From JABHVE01 sp047517625 (GTDB lineage Bacteria > Pseudomonadota > Alphaproteobacteria > UBA2966 > CAIVPW01), in NCBI GenBank assembly GCA_047517625.1, contig JAKZSO010000103.1:1-18396 (forward strand): a stretch of DNA of 18,396 nucleotides, given 5' to 3'. Position numbers and translations under genes: made by a program. This document shows, piece by piece, positions 1 to 7,222 of this stretch. Under the pieces are notes generated by a model that was not told the origin of the DNA, made no database searches, and saw nothing but the letters and a program-made list of their open reading frames with translations. Numbering within the stretch: position 1 is the first letter of the stretch; each line of letters opens with the position of its first letter.

Positions 1-11
1 GGGTGTGTCAT
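1..11 (-). CDS. Start of a minus-strand gene cut by the window edge
   Basis: Only the first codons are inside the window: an ATG at 11-9 reading M-T-H-P and running off the left edge. The start is supported by an AAGGAG ribosome binding site at 25-20, eight bases upstream. It lies 58 bases downstream of the stop of the MORN/SH3 gene on the same strand, so it could be the next gene of that cluster. Product unknown. The call rests only on the binding site and ATG. Confidence 0.35.
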
Positions 12-69
12 TTCCGATTCTCCTTACCCTCTGAATATAGGGAGTTAAGACCGGTTTGTCAACGTTTTC

Positions 70-1341
70 TTATAAGCCCCAAAAATTAACGCTGTAAGTC
101 GAATTCAGGATCTCTACCGCGACACGTATGTCATCAATACCGTCGACCCAAATTTGGCCGTCCCTCACCCTGTAGTGGGAAATGAAGGCGCTTTGCGCCG
201 GGCCGGTGAGCCGATAGTTGTCAAGATGCATATTCTGGATGGTGCCAATTTCGAAGTCGGCGATGACGAACTTGCCTTGGGAAAACGCAAGCCTTGCCCG
301 GGGCCAATCTTGCTTGCCCGCTTGGGCCTCCCGGTCACGCGCCGCTTGGGCTTCCCGGTCACGCGCCGCTTGGGCCTCCCGGTCACGCGCCGCTTGAGCC
401 TCCCGGTCACGCGCCGCTTGGCCGCTGCCTCCGCGTTCGGCGTCCCCCTAAGGGCCCCCAGCCGGATTCTGGCCAGAGGGGCAAACACTCCATTGGGGTA
501 AATCGCTAGATAGGCTTCCAATTCCGCCGGAAGAGTCGTGTCCTTGACCGAATTCCACACCGCCAACTCAACCTCGGTCGCCTCGGGCGCCTGTGCGACC
601 TGGGCGGCTTGCGCGGCTGGGCCCGGGGTTCCAACAACGGGATCCAAAAGAAACCTCTGGCTAAATCCTTCGCGCCCGTCGTCAAGTACGATTCGTAACC
701 AATTCCCTTTTTGGCCGGTCACCGTGACAATCGTTCCCCCCGGGACCAAGTCAGCAGTGCCCTTATTTTCGGGTGCGGGGCGGAGGCCGGTTCCCTGGGG
801 CTTCACGGTATATCTTCCCGACAGGGGCACCAAAGTCGCGAGCAGAGCGCGCAACTCAGCGTTTTCGGCTAGCGCCTTGGCCCTCCGCCAGCGCCTCTGC
901 GCCCGGCGCCTCTGCCTCAACGCGCGCGAGACTCTGTGCGAGAATGAAAACCGACTGGGCATCAACTGAATTCCCATCCTCCCACAATCCGAAATTTGCG
1001 TGGCCGGTTTCATAATAGTAAACACCAAAGCCATTCCATTGGCCGTCCAGCATCTCACCCTCATAGCGGGCGCCGTTGGAGAATGTATAGACGCCTAGTC
1101 CGTGGCCTCTGGAATTGCGCGTTTCACCTTCGTACCGAGCACCGTCCGGCGCTGGGATCACTCGCAACGTGGCGCTGGGGGCCGTTCTCGCCTGCGCTGC
1201 GAGATCCCTGGCGCGTTCTGCCATCTCCATGGCTTGCGCGATGATTTTGTATTCATTGAGATCTTGCGCGAGCGCGGTTCCGGGTTGGTCGCCAAGGGCG
1301 ACCGAGAGGAATACAAGCAACCCGGCAAGAGAAATTCTCAT
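70..1341 (-). pseudogene. Secreted MORN-repeat/SH3 domain protein, broken by two frameshifts
   Basis: Three stretches in two frames read as one protein of about 423 residues. Segment 1 (1341 to about 884) has a signal peptide (MRISLAGLLVFLSVALG...ALAQ), a short helical stretch, then about three MORN-like motifs (YEGETRNSRGHGLGVY, YEGEMLDGQWNGFGVY, NFGLWEDG). Segment 2 (about 880-450) is an SH3-like domain (LRPAPENKGTADLVPGG...GNWLRIVLDDGREGF) and a motif I know from caspase-associated proteins (VWNSVKDTTLPAELEAY...FAPLARIRLGAL). Segment 3 (about 440-70), back in the first frame, has four RDREAQAA octapeptides and a C-terminal domain ending NFWGL. Losing one G at 881-883 (reading ALAEAKALAEN) and adding one G at 444-448 (reading ALRGDAERGG) restores one frame. 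The middle frame otherwise continues as an arginine-rich reading that ends at 165. It lies 102 bases downstream of the caspase-like gene. MORN and SH3 modules usually bind ligands or the envelope; the exact function is unknown. It may be a decaying gene or contain sequence errors. Confidence 0.7.
317..420 (-). repeat. Tandem 24-bp repeat, four units, coding for RDREAQAA
   Basis: Four consecutive 24-bp units begin at 317, 341, 365 and 389, with a partial fifth at 413-420. On the minus strand, in the frame of the downstream C-terminal domain, each unit encodes the charged octapeptide RDREAQAA; the last diverges to QAGK. Differences between internal units fall at third codon positions (GAG/GAA, GCC/GCT) in that frame, but would change amino acids in the KRRVTGRP frame. 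This shows which frame has been translated. It likely forms a helical spacer between the SH3-like region and the C-terminal domain. The unit count could vary between strains. Confidence 0.85.
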
Positions 1342-1368
1342 TCCGGGATGTTGCGCTGGCGCACTCGC

Positions 1369-1390
1369 AAAATCAATCTGGAATTGCGGC
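1369..1390 (-). repeat. Direct repeat copy 1, upstream of the MORN/SH3 gene
   Basis: This 22-bp sequence matches 3160-3181 at 21 of 22 positions. Read on the minus strand it holds TTCCAGATTGATT and lies about 28 bases upstream of the MORN/SH3 ATG. TTGATT (1376-1371) followed 17 bases later by CAACAT (1353-1348) could form a promoter, though that would leave almost no leader before the ATG. Confidence 0.6.
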
Positions 1391-1441
1391 GGGCGGGTTG
1401 GTGAAATTCGCGGGCGATGAGTGGGTCGGAATAGGGCGGAG

Positions 1442-1454
1442 AATCAATCTGGAA
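1442..1454 (-). repeat. Direct repeat copy 3 (13-bp core) over the caspase gene stop
   Basis: The 13-bp core TTCCAGATTGATT (minus strand) recurs exactly here and includes the TGA stop of the caspase-like gene at 1446-1444. It is 71 bases from copy 1 and in the same orientation. The flanks match less well than those of the other two copies. Confidence 0.5.
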
Positions 1455-3054
1455 CCGCAGCTTTTGTACCAAGCTGGTCAATTCGGGGGAGGGCTCGGTG
1501 ATTTACCAGGCCAACGAGTACGCGGTCGGGATCGCCAGCAATTTGCGGGGTTTGGTCGGTGCCCAGCCTGGGCGCCTGACGGGCAACGCTTGTGGCCACG
1601 AAGGCATGAAGTTCGCCGGCTGTGATTTTGTTATCGCCGTTAGCGTCAGCGTCGCCTTCCATGCCCTTCATCAGGAAATAGCTGAACAGGCCCTGTTGGG
1701 CTTCGGGCAGGCTGGTGGAGGTTTGCGCCCCGGTCGCGGCGGAGATCAACGTAAAGCTTTCCGGCACACTTTCGTCACGGGCCGACAGGCCGAACCCTCG
1801 GGCGTCCGTCACCAGCGTTTCTTCCCCCCGGGTACCGCCGCTGAAGCAGGTGTCGAGGAACACGGTCACCGTGCGTGCACCAGAATTCTGGAGCCATTCG
1901 AAAACTTCCTGACGGCGGAGCGCGGTGCGGGAAAGGACATCCACAGCCGCGTTGCTTGGCAGCAGAAACATCTCGCTTCCGTCGGCCGCCGCAAGCCCGT
2001 GCCCGGCAAAGAATACAAAAACGTCTGTTTCACCTGGCTGGACCAGGGCCGGAAGCCATTGCTGGAATGCGCGGAAGATTTCGATGTCGGTGGCTTCCTT
2101 GTCCACCAACAGGCGGATGTTTCCAACGGGAATCCCCAGGGCCAATTGGGCAAAATCAAAAAACATATGGGCATCGCGATTTGCGTAAGTGGCGGCAGGC
2201 AAGGACTGGTATCCCTCCACGCCAATTATGATCGCAAGGGCATTGGCGTTCGGCGCCGAGGATCGAGCCGTGGGATCTAGGGCAACAAACCGGAACGCCG
2301 CCTTGGCCACGTCCTGGACGCGGGTTACCCGCACAGCACGTTCGTTTTGATTACCAAATTCGTCGATCGCGGCGATCCGCACAGTGACACCATCCAGGGG
2401 CACAAAAATTGTGGTGGCGAATGCACCATTCTCGGCGACAGCCACATCGACATCCTGGATCGTGAACGCGCCGATTTTGTTGGCGTCGCGCACCAAGCAA
2501 CCGATGACGATCGTCTGCTCCAACGTTTCAAGCGTGTCCGCGATTTCGATATCAGGCCCGGTTACATCTGCCAGCCTGGCTGGGTCGAGCCAAGCGTTCA
2601 CTCGGTCATCGATCGCAGAGATTTGCTCGGGATCCAGGGACCGACGGATGGCCGAAAGAACGCGGTTCGCGGTTTCCAATCCGTCGGCGGCAGCCAGACT
2701 CATCCAAAAATATGCCTCGGAAGAATTTCGCGCCACCCCTTCGCCCCTGGCGTAGCTCATGCCTAAATTGAATTGGGCTTCGGCAAAATCTTGTTCCGCG
2801 GCTGCACGGAACCAACGGACGGCTTCGGCCTCGTCTTTTTCGACTCCCCGGCCGGCGTTGTACAAAACTCCCAAGGCTTTCTGGGCGAAGGGGTTACCCT
2901 GTTCAGCCCCCAGCCGGTACAACAGAGAGGCCGCCACAGGATTTTCGGGTACGCCCTGACCGAATTCGTAAAGGACGCCCAGACTGAATTGCGCGATGGC
3001 GTTGCCTTGGTCAGCCAGGGGGCGCCACTCGGCAAGTGCTTCCTCCGCTGCCAA
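1444..3054 (-). CDS. Caspase-like (peptidase C14) protein with Sel1 repeats and EF-hand-like loop
   Basis: The frame encodes about 536 residues. Residues 5-125 hold three Sel1/TPR-like repeats (ALAEWRPLADQGNAIAQFSLG, LLYRLGAEQGNPFAQKALG, AVRWFRAAAEQDFAEAQFNLG). Residues about 165-245 look like a bacterial Ig-like beta domain. Residues about 270-465 are the caspase-fold domain: AIIIGVEGYQ, catalytic His352 in FVFFAGHG and Cys403 in TVFLDTCFSGG. An EF-hand-like calcium loop follows (D470, N472, D474, I477, E481). The catalytic dyad is intact, so cleavage after basic or acidic residues is possible, but the substrate is unknown. The only in-frame start is a TTG at 3054 without a ribosome binding site. 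A stop lies just upstream (3078-3076) and no signal peptide is in frame. Relatives I know of are usually exported, so the N-terminus may be truncated or frameshifted. The MORN/SH3 gene follows on the same strand and may be a partner. Confidence 0.85.
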   Translation of the reverse strand: MAAEEALAEWRPLADQGNAIAQFSLGVLYEFGQGVPENPVAASLLYRLGAEQGNPFAQKALGVLYNAGRGVEKDEAEAVRWFRAAAEQDFAEAQFNLGMSYARGEGVARNSSEAYFWMSLAAADGLETANRVLSAIRRSLDPEQISAIDDRVNAWLDPARLADVTGPDIEIADTLETLEQTIVIGCLVRDANKIGAFTIQDVDVAVAENGAFATTIFVPLDGVTVRIAAIDEFGNQNERAVRVTRVQDVAKAAFRFVALDPTARSSAPNANALAIIIGVEGYQSLPAATYANRDAHMFFDFAQLALGIPVGNIRLLVDKEATDIEIFRAFQQWLPALVQPGETDVFVFFAGHGLAAADGSEMFLLPSNAAVDVLSRTALRRQEVFEWLQNSGARTVTVFLDTCFSGGTRGEETLVTDARGFGLSARDESVPESFTLISAATGAQTSTSLPEAQQGLFSYFLMKGMEGDADANGDNKITAGELHAFVATSVARQAPRLGTDQTPQIAGDPDRVLVGLVNHRALPRIDQLGTKAAVPD

Positions 3055-3095
3055 CGACTGCGAGAAGCCGAATTTTTATGCCTTCCACGTGCAAC

Positions 3096-3102
3096 ACCTC
3101 CC
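3096..3102 (-). promoter_or_regulatory. Strong ribosome binding site leading to an out-of-frame GTG
   Basis: GGGAGGT at 3102-3096 is seven bases upstream of a GTG at 3088-3086. That GTG opens a short frame reading MEGIKIRLLAVVGSGG, which resembles the start of a signal peptide but terminates after about 25 codons. The caspase-like frame is one base out of phase. This probably marks the ancestral start of the caspase-like gene. Confidence 0.5.
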
Positions 3103-3138
3103 GGCTGCGGGAAAAAGGGTTTGAGTTGCGCTTCCGAA

Positions 3139-3167
3139 ATAGTGCACTCCGGATCGCGGAAAATCAA
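3139..3167 (-). promoter_or_regulatory. Candidate promoter of the caspase-like gene
   Basis: On the minus strand TTGATT (3167-3162), a 17-base spacer and CACTAT (3144-3139) resemble a housekeeping promoter. It overlaps repeat copy 2 and lies about 50 bases upstream of the likely original GTG start. The same TTGATT with 17-base spacing is found in copy 1. Only three of six positions match the -10 consensus. Confidence 0.35.
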
Positions 3168-3181
3168 TCTGGAATTGTGGC
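3160..3181 (-). repeat. Direct repeat copy 2, upstream of the caspase-like gene
   Basis: This 22-bp sequence differs from 1369-1390 at one position and lies in the same orientation, upstream of the caspase-like gene start. The shared core on the minus strand is CAATTCCAGATTGATTTT. It may be an operator plus -35 region shared by the two genes, or the trace of a local duplication. Confidence 0.6.
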
Positions 3182-3218
3182 ATTTGGGTTGGGCCCCCGA
3201 CCGATACCTTGTGGGGCG

Positions 3219-3248
3219 TTGGCGTGGGGCCCCGACATATGGTATTAG
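3219..3248 (+). promoter_or_regulatory. Candidate promoter of the rpiB-glyA-rib operon
   Basis: TTGGCG (3219-3224), an 18-base spacer and TATTAG (3243-3248) lie about 35 bases before the rpiB GTG. The intergenic region is shared with the divergent caspase-like gene. No FMN riboswitch or long leader fits between this site and rpiB. Confidence 0.35.
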
Positions 3249-3283
3249 AGCGGATTGTTCAGTCATTCCCCTAAGTGCTTGCC

Positions 3284-3718
3284 GTGACCGCAGAAACCGT
3301 TGCCATTGCCTCCGACCACGCCGGATTTCCCATGAAGAAAGCTCTGAAGAAAGAGCTGACCGATGACGGCTACACCGTGCTCGATTTGGGTACTTCCAGC
3401 GAGGAGTCCGTGGATTATCCGGATTTCGGCAAGGCCTTGGCACAAGCCGTGACCGATGGCCGGGCGGGCCGTGGCGTAGCGGTGTGTGGCAGCGGCGTCG
3501 GTATTTCGATTGCAGTCAACCGCGTGCCCGGCGCCCGCGGCGCTCTGGTTCACGACCGACTGGGGATCGAACTGGCGCGCCGGCACAACGATGTCAACGT
3601 GATGGTGCTGGGCGGCAGGGTCACAGGCATCGAAGTGGCGAAAGACTGCCTGCGGACGTTTTTGCGTACCGAATTCGAAGGTGGCCGACACGCCCGGCGC
3701 GTCGAAAAGCTGGGCTGA
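3284..3718 (+). CDS. rpiB: Ribose-5-phosphate isomerase B
   Basis: RpiB interconverts ribose 5-phosphate and ribulose 5-phosphate in the non-oxidative pentose phosphate pathway. From the GTG at 3284 the product is 144 residues, typical for the family. Expected active-site residues are visible: Asp11-His12 in SDHAG, Cys68 in AVCGSGVGISI, His101 in RRHNDVNVMVLGG, and Arg135 and Arg139 near the end. A GTG at 3275 would add three residues, but starting at MTAETVAIASDHAG fits the family better. Neither start has a strong ribosome binding site. It is the first gene of the plus-strand operon, eight bases before glyA, a pairing I know from other Alphaproteobacteria. The product ribulose 5-phosphate is also the substrate of the DHBP synthase half of RibBA encoded downstream. 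Confidence 0.95.
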   Translation: MTAETVAIASDHAGFPMKKALKKELTDDGYTVLDLGTSSEESVDYPDFGKALAQAVTDGRAGRGVAVCGSGVGISIAVNRVPGARGALVHDRLGIELARRHNDVNVMVLGGRVTGIEVAKDCLRTFLRTEFEGGRHARRVEKLG

Positions 3719-3726
3719 GTGCGGGC

Positions 3727-5061
3727 ATGACCACCATGCCCACCAGCGCCTTTTTTGCGGCCGATTTGGCCCAGGACGACCCTGAGATTTTCGCCGCCAT
3801 CGAGGCGGAGCTGGTGCGCCAGCAGGACGAAATCGAACTGATTGCCTCGGAAAATCTCACCAGCCCGGCGGTGCTCCAGGCCCAGGCCTCGGTGATGACC
3901 AACAAGTATGCCGAAGGCTATCCCGGGCGCCGCTACTATGGCGGCTGCGAACATGTGGATGTTGCGGAGACGTTGGCGATTGACAGGGCCAAGCAACTGT
4001 TCGGCTGCGAATTCGCCAACGTCCAGCCGCATTCGGGCTCCCAGGCCAACCAGGGGGTGATGAACGCCCTGTTGCAGCCGGGCGATACCGTCATGGGATT
4101 GTCCCTGGCGGCGGGTGGGCATTTGAGCCACGGGGCGCCGCCCAATCAGTCGGGCAAATGGTTCAATTCAGTGCAATATGGCGTGCGCCGGGATGATTCC
4201 CGCATCGATTTCGAGGAAATGGCGGGGCTGGCGGCCAAGCACAAACCGAAGCTGATTATCGCCGGCGGTTCGGCATATCCCAGAGAAGTGGACCACGCCA
4301 AATTTCGCGAGATCGCCGATACCGTGGGCGCCGTCCTGATGGTGGATATGGCCCATTACGCCGGGCTGGTTGCCGCCGGGGAGCACCCGAACCCGTTCCC
4401 CCATGCCCACGTTGCCACCACCACGACGCACAAGACTTTGCGCGGGCCCCGGGGTGGCATGATCCTGACCAACGACGAAGCCATCGCCAAAAAGGTAAAT
4501 TCCGCGCTCTTCCCCGGCATCCAGGGTGGCCCGCTAATGCACGTGATCGCCGCCAAGGCGGTGGCACTGGGCGAGGCGTTGCGTCCGGATTTCAAGGACT
4601 ACACAAAGGCCGTGGTGCGCAATGCCAGGGCCCTTGCCGAGGTGCTGATGGCGCGCGGTTTGGACATCGTTTCCGGCGGCACCGACACCCACCTGATGCT
4701 GGTGGATTTGCGGCCGCTGGGCCTAACCGGCAAGGCCGCCGAGGCAACCTTGGGCAACGCCAACATTACCTGCAACAAAAACGGAATTCCGTTTGATCCC
4801 GAAAAGCCGTTTGTCACGTCGGGGATCAGATTGGGCAGCCCAGCCGGCACTACCCGCGGTTTCGCCGAGCAAGAATTCCGCCAAATCGGTCAAATGATCG
4901 GCGATGTCTTGGCGGGGATGGCGGCGAACCCAGACGACAATTCGACGGCGGAGCAAAAAATCAAGGCGCAAGTCTTGGCGCTTTGCGGACGGTTTCCCGT
5001 GTACCAGGGTTTGGATTGGTGGCGGCGCACCGGCGCTGCCGCGGCGAAGAAAAACAACTAG
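3727..5061 (+). CDS. glyA: Serine hydroxymethyltransferase
   Basis: GlyA is the PLP enzyme converting serine and tetrahydrofolate to glycine and 5,10-methylene-tetrahydrofolate, the main source of one-carbon units. The 444-residue product has the family features: IELIASENLTSPAVL near residue 40, the YAEGYPGRRYYGG motif, Asp207 and His210 in VDMAHYAG, and the PLP lysine Lys236 in TTTTHKTLRGPRGG. The frame is open upstream through rpiB; the ATG at 3727 (MTTMPTSAFFAADLAQDDPEI) gives the usual N-terminus, and an ATG at 3736 is also possible. The stop (TAG) overlaps the ribosome binding site of nrdR, indicating a shared transcript. The protein appears intact and cytoplasmic. Confidence 0.97.
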   Translation: MTTMPTSAFFAADLAQDDPEIFAAIEAELVRQQDEIELIASENLTSPAVLQAQASVMTNKYAEGYPGRRYYGGCEHVDVAETLAIDRAKQLFGCEFANVQPHSGSQANQGVMNALLQPGDTVMGLSLAAGGHLSHGAPPNQSGKWFNSVQYGVRRDDSRIDFEEMAGLAAKHKPKLIIAGGSAYPREVDHAKFREIADTVGAVLMVDMAHYAGLVAAGEHPNPFPHAHVATTTTHKTLRGPRGGMILTNDEAIAKKVNSALFPGIQGGPLMHVIAAKAVALGEALRPDFKDYTKAVVRNARALAEVLMARGLDIVSGGTDTHLMLVDLRPLGLTGKAAEATLGNANITCNKNGIPFDPEKPFVTSGIRLGSPAGTTRGFAEQEFRQIGQMIGDVLAGMAANPDDNSTAEQKIKAQVLALCGRFPVYQGLDWWRRTGAAAAKKNN

Positions 5062-5075
5062 GAAGGCGGTCGGTC

Positions 5076-5537
5076 ATGCGTTGTCCATTTTGCGGAAACG
5101 CCGATACACAGGTAAAAGATTCGCGCCCCACCGAGGACGCCTCGGCAATTCGGCGGCGGCGATACTGCCAGGCCTGTGGTTCGCGCTTTACCACCTTCGA
5201 GCGCATCCAATTGCGTGAGTTGACCGTGCTGAAATCAGATGGCCGGCGGGCGGCCTTTGATCGCGATAAGCTGCTGCGATCGGTGTTGATCGCCACACGC
5301 AAACGCCCGGTGGACCAGGACCGGGTGGATCGCATGGTGACGGGAATTGTCCGCAGATTGGAAAGCCTGGGCGAGCCAGAGGTGAATTCCAACGTCATCG
5401 GCGAAATGGTCATGGATGGATTGTCGAATTTGGATCAAGTGGCCTATGTGCGTTTCGCCTCTGTCTATAAGAATTTCCGTGAGGCCCGGGATTTCGAGCA
5501 GTTCGTGGGCGAGCTAAGTGGCGACGGAGAGACCTGA
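5076..5537 (+). CDS. nrdR: Transcriptional repressor NrdR
   Basis: NrdR is a nucleotide-sensing repressor of ribonucleotide reductase genes that binds NrdR boxes. The 153-residue product starts MRCPFCGNADTQVKDSRP, with a zinc ribbon formed by Cys3, Cys6, Cys31 and Cys34. An arginine-rich stretch (IRRRRY) follows, then an ATP-cone domain from about residue 49 (TVLKSDGRRAAFDRDKL...VAYVRFASVYKNF). The start ATG has GGAAGG at 5061-5066, nine bases upstream. The glyA-nrdR-ribD order is widespread in Proteobacteria. Its 3' end overlaps the ribD GTG by 20 bases, suggesting translational coupling. I did not see a clear NrdR box in this window; its targets are probably elsewhere. Confidence 0.96.
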   Translation: MRCPFCGNADTQVKDSRPTEDASAIRRRRYCQACGSRFTTFERIQLRELTVLKSDGRRAAFDRDKLLRSVLIATRKRPVDQDRVDRMVTGIVRRLESLGEPEVNSNVIGEMVMDGLSNLDQVAYVRFASVYKNFREARDFEQFVGELSGDGET

Positions 5538-6633
5538 GGACGCCCCTTTTATGCGGTCAGCGTTGACCCTGGCACAGCGGGGCCTGGGCCAGGTATGGCC
5601 CAACCCGTCCGTGGGCTGCGTTCTTGTCGGCAATGGCCAAGTGGTCGGCCGGGGCTGGACCCAACCCGGCGGCAGGCCCCACGGCGAAACCGAGGCACTC
5701 GCCCGGGCCGGGGACAAAGCGTGGGGCGCCACCGCATACGTTACTTTGGAGCCATGCGCCCATGACGGCGAAACGCCGCCGTGCGCCCCAGCCTTGATGG
5801 AAGCGGGGATCGAACGGGTGGTAATCGCAAGCCGAGATCCAGACCCGCGGGTGAACGGTGCCGGTGTGGCCGCCCTGGAAGCCGCCGGAGTGGAAGTCGC
5901 TGAAGGCGTGTTGAAGACCGCCGCCGAAGATTTGAACATCGGATTTTTTCACCGCTTGCAAACCGGCAAACCCATGGTGACCTTGAAGCTGGCGGCGTCC
6001 CTTGACGGCCGCATCGCCACAGCCGCGGGAGTGAGCAAATGGATCACCGGCCCCGGTGCCCGGGCTCACGGCCACGAGCTTCGCGCCCGCCACGACGCGA
6101 TCATCGTCGGTGCCGGCACCGTGGCGGCGGACGATCCCGAGCTGACCTGCCGGTTGCCGGGGATGGCCAGCCGGTCGCCGGTGCGGGTGATCTTGGAAGG
6201 GCACCGGGCTATGCCATTGTCGGCAAACGTGGTTGCGACGGCGCGGGAGACACCGACATGGATTCTGACCACCGACGCCTCAGAACCCGATCACCGGGCG
6301 GCCCTCAAAAATCAAGGCGCCGAGGTCCACATCGCCGCGGCGGATTCAAACGGCCATCCAGATTTGAACGCCAGTCTCGACTTGATGGGAGCCCAGGGGC
6401 TCACGCGCGTCATGGTAGAGGGTGGCGGCAACATCGCGGCGGCGTTTCTGCGGGCCGGGCTTGTCGACCGCTTGATGTGGGCGCGGGGCTCGCAAATGCT
6501 TGGGGGCGATAGCTTGGCGGCGGTTGGCGACCTCGGCCTTAGTGCGGTTGACGGCGCGCCAAAATTCCGCCGCATCGAGACCATAACCGTTGGCGACGAC
6601 GTGATCGAAACCTATGCCGTTGCCGGTGCCTGA
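5518..6633 (+). CDS. ribD: Bifunctional riboflavin deaminase/reductase RibD
   Basis: RibD carries out the second and third steps of the GTP branch of riboflavin synthesis: deamination of the pyrimidine, then NADPH-dependent reduction of the ribosyl side chain. The 371-residue product has an N-terminal zinc deaminase (His55 and Glu57 in PHGETEAL, Cys80 and Cys89 in EPCAHDGETPPC). A reductase domain follows from about residue 145 (KPMVTLKLAASLDGRIATA...VMVEGGGNIAAAFL). The deaminase motif is HGE rather than the commoner HAE. The GTG at 5518 overlaps nrdR; an ATG at 5551, preceded by GAGGA, would trim 11 residues but lose part of the conserved DxxFMRxAL start. It ends one base before the ribE ATG. 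Confidence 0.95.
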   Translation: MATERPEDAPFMRSALTLAQRGLGQVWPNPSVGCVLVGNGQVVGRGWTQPGGRPHGETEALARAGDKAWGATAYVTLEPCAHDGETPPCAPALMEAGIERVVIASRDPDPRVNGAGVAALEAAGVEVAEGVLKTAAEDLNIGFFHRLQTGKPMVTLKLAASLDGRIATAAGVSKWITGPGARAHGHELRARHDAIIVGAGTVAADDPELTCRLPGMASRSPVRVILEGHRAMPLSANVVATARETPTWILTTDASEPDHRAALKNQGAEVHIAAADSNGHPDLNASLDLMGAQGLTRVMVEGGGNIAAAFLRAGLVDRLMWARGSQMLGGDSLAAVGDLGLSAVDGAPKFRRIETITVGDDVIETYAVAGA

Positions 6634-6634
6634 C

Positions 6635-7222
6635 ATGTTCACCGGGATCGTTTCAGACATTGGCAGGGTCCGGTCTACCGCCAACGGCGGCGCCCGAATT
6701 GAAATCGAAACGCCGTCGCAATCGGGATTTGCCGAGGGCGGCTCGGTCGCCTGCTCGGGTGTTTGCCTGACCGTCACCGAACACGGGGCCGGTTGGTTCG
6801 CCGCCGATGTCTCCGCCGAAACGCTGGGCTGCACCACCGTGGCCATGTGGGCTGAGGGAACAGCGGTGAATATCGAGAGGCCGTTGAAGGTCGGCGACGA
6901 GTTGGGCGGCCACATGGTGCTGGGCCACGTCGATGGTGTGGGGGCAATTTCGGCCCGGAGTTTGGACGGCGGCTCCGTGCGCCTGACGGTCGAGGCTCCG
7001 GCCGACATTATGCGGTTCATCGCGGCCAAAGGATCGGTGGCGTTGGACGGAATTTCACTTACCGTGAACCAGGCAGACGCGGTACGATTTGACGTCAATA
7101 TTATTCCGCAAACCCAGCATGCCACGACGTTGGGCAAGGCGGAGGTCGGCAGCCAGGTGAACCTGGAAATCGACCCCATTGCGCGGTATGCGGCCAAGAT
7201 GGCTGGGACTGGAACGTCATGA
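6635..7222 (+). CDS. ribE: Riboflavin synthase alpha subunit
   Basis: Riboflavin synthase dismutates two 6,7-dimethyl-8-ribityllumazine molecules into riboflavin and a pyrimidine that is recycled. The 195-residue product starts with the diagnostic MFTGIV and contains two lumazine-binding barrels. The first has ACSGVCLTV, and the second begins around GHMVLGHVDGVG and has ALDGISLTVN and FDVNIIPQTQHATTL. The frame is open further upstream, but the ATG at 6635 gives the conserved N-terminus and follows the ribD stop with a one-base gap. The 3' end overlaps ribBA as ATGA. This gene is named ribC in some nomenclatures. Confidence 0.95.
   Translation: MFTGIVSDIGRVRSTANGGARIEIETPSQSGFAEGGSVACSGVCLTVTEHGAGWFAADVSAETLGCTTVAMWAEGTAVNIERPLKVGDELGGHMVLGHVDGVGAISARSLDGGSVRLTVEAPADIMRFIAAKGSVALDGISLTVNQADAVRFDVNIIPQTQHATTLGKAEVGSQVNLEIDPIARYAAKMAGTGTS

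Noticed and set aside
317..420. CRISPR-like array
   Set aside because: The 24-bp units are directly adjacent, have no spacers and are coding; no cas genes are present.
165..440. Arginine-rich KRRVTGRP repeat protein read from the longest minus-strand ORF
   Set aside because: The unit differences are synonymous only in the RDREAQAA frame, and the downstream C-terminal domain follows in that frame. The KRRVTGRP reading is a frameshift artefact.
154..509. Plus-strand ORFs with LGLPVTRR or GPPGHAPL repeats, collagen-like in look
   Set aside because: They are shadows of the 24-bp tandem repeat on the strand opposite the MORN/SH3 gene. They have no ribosome binding site and no family-like features.
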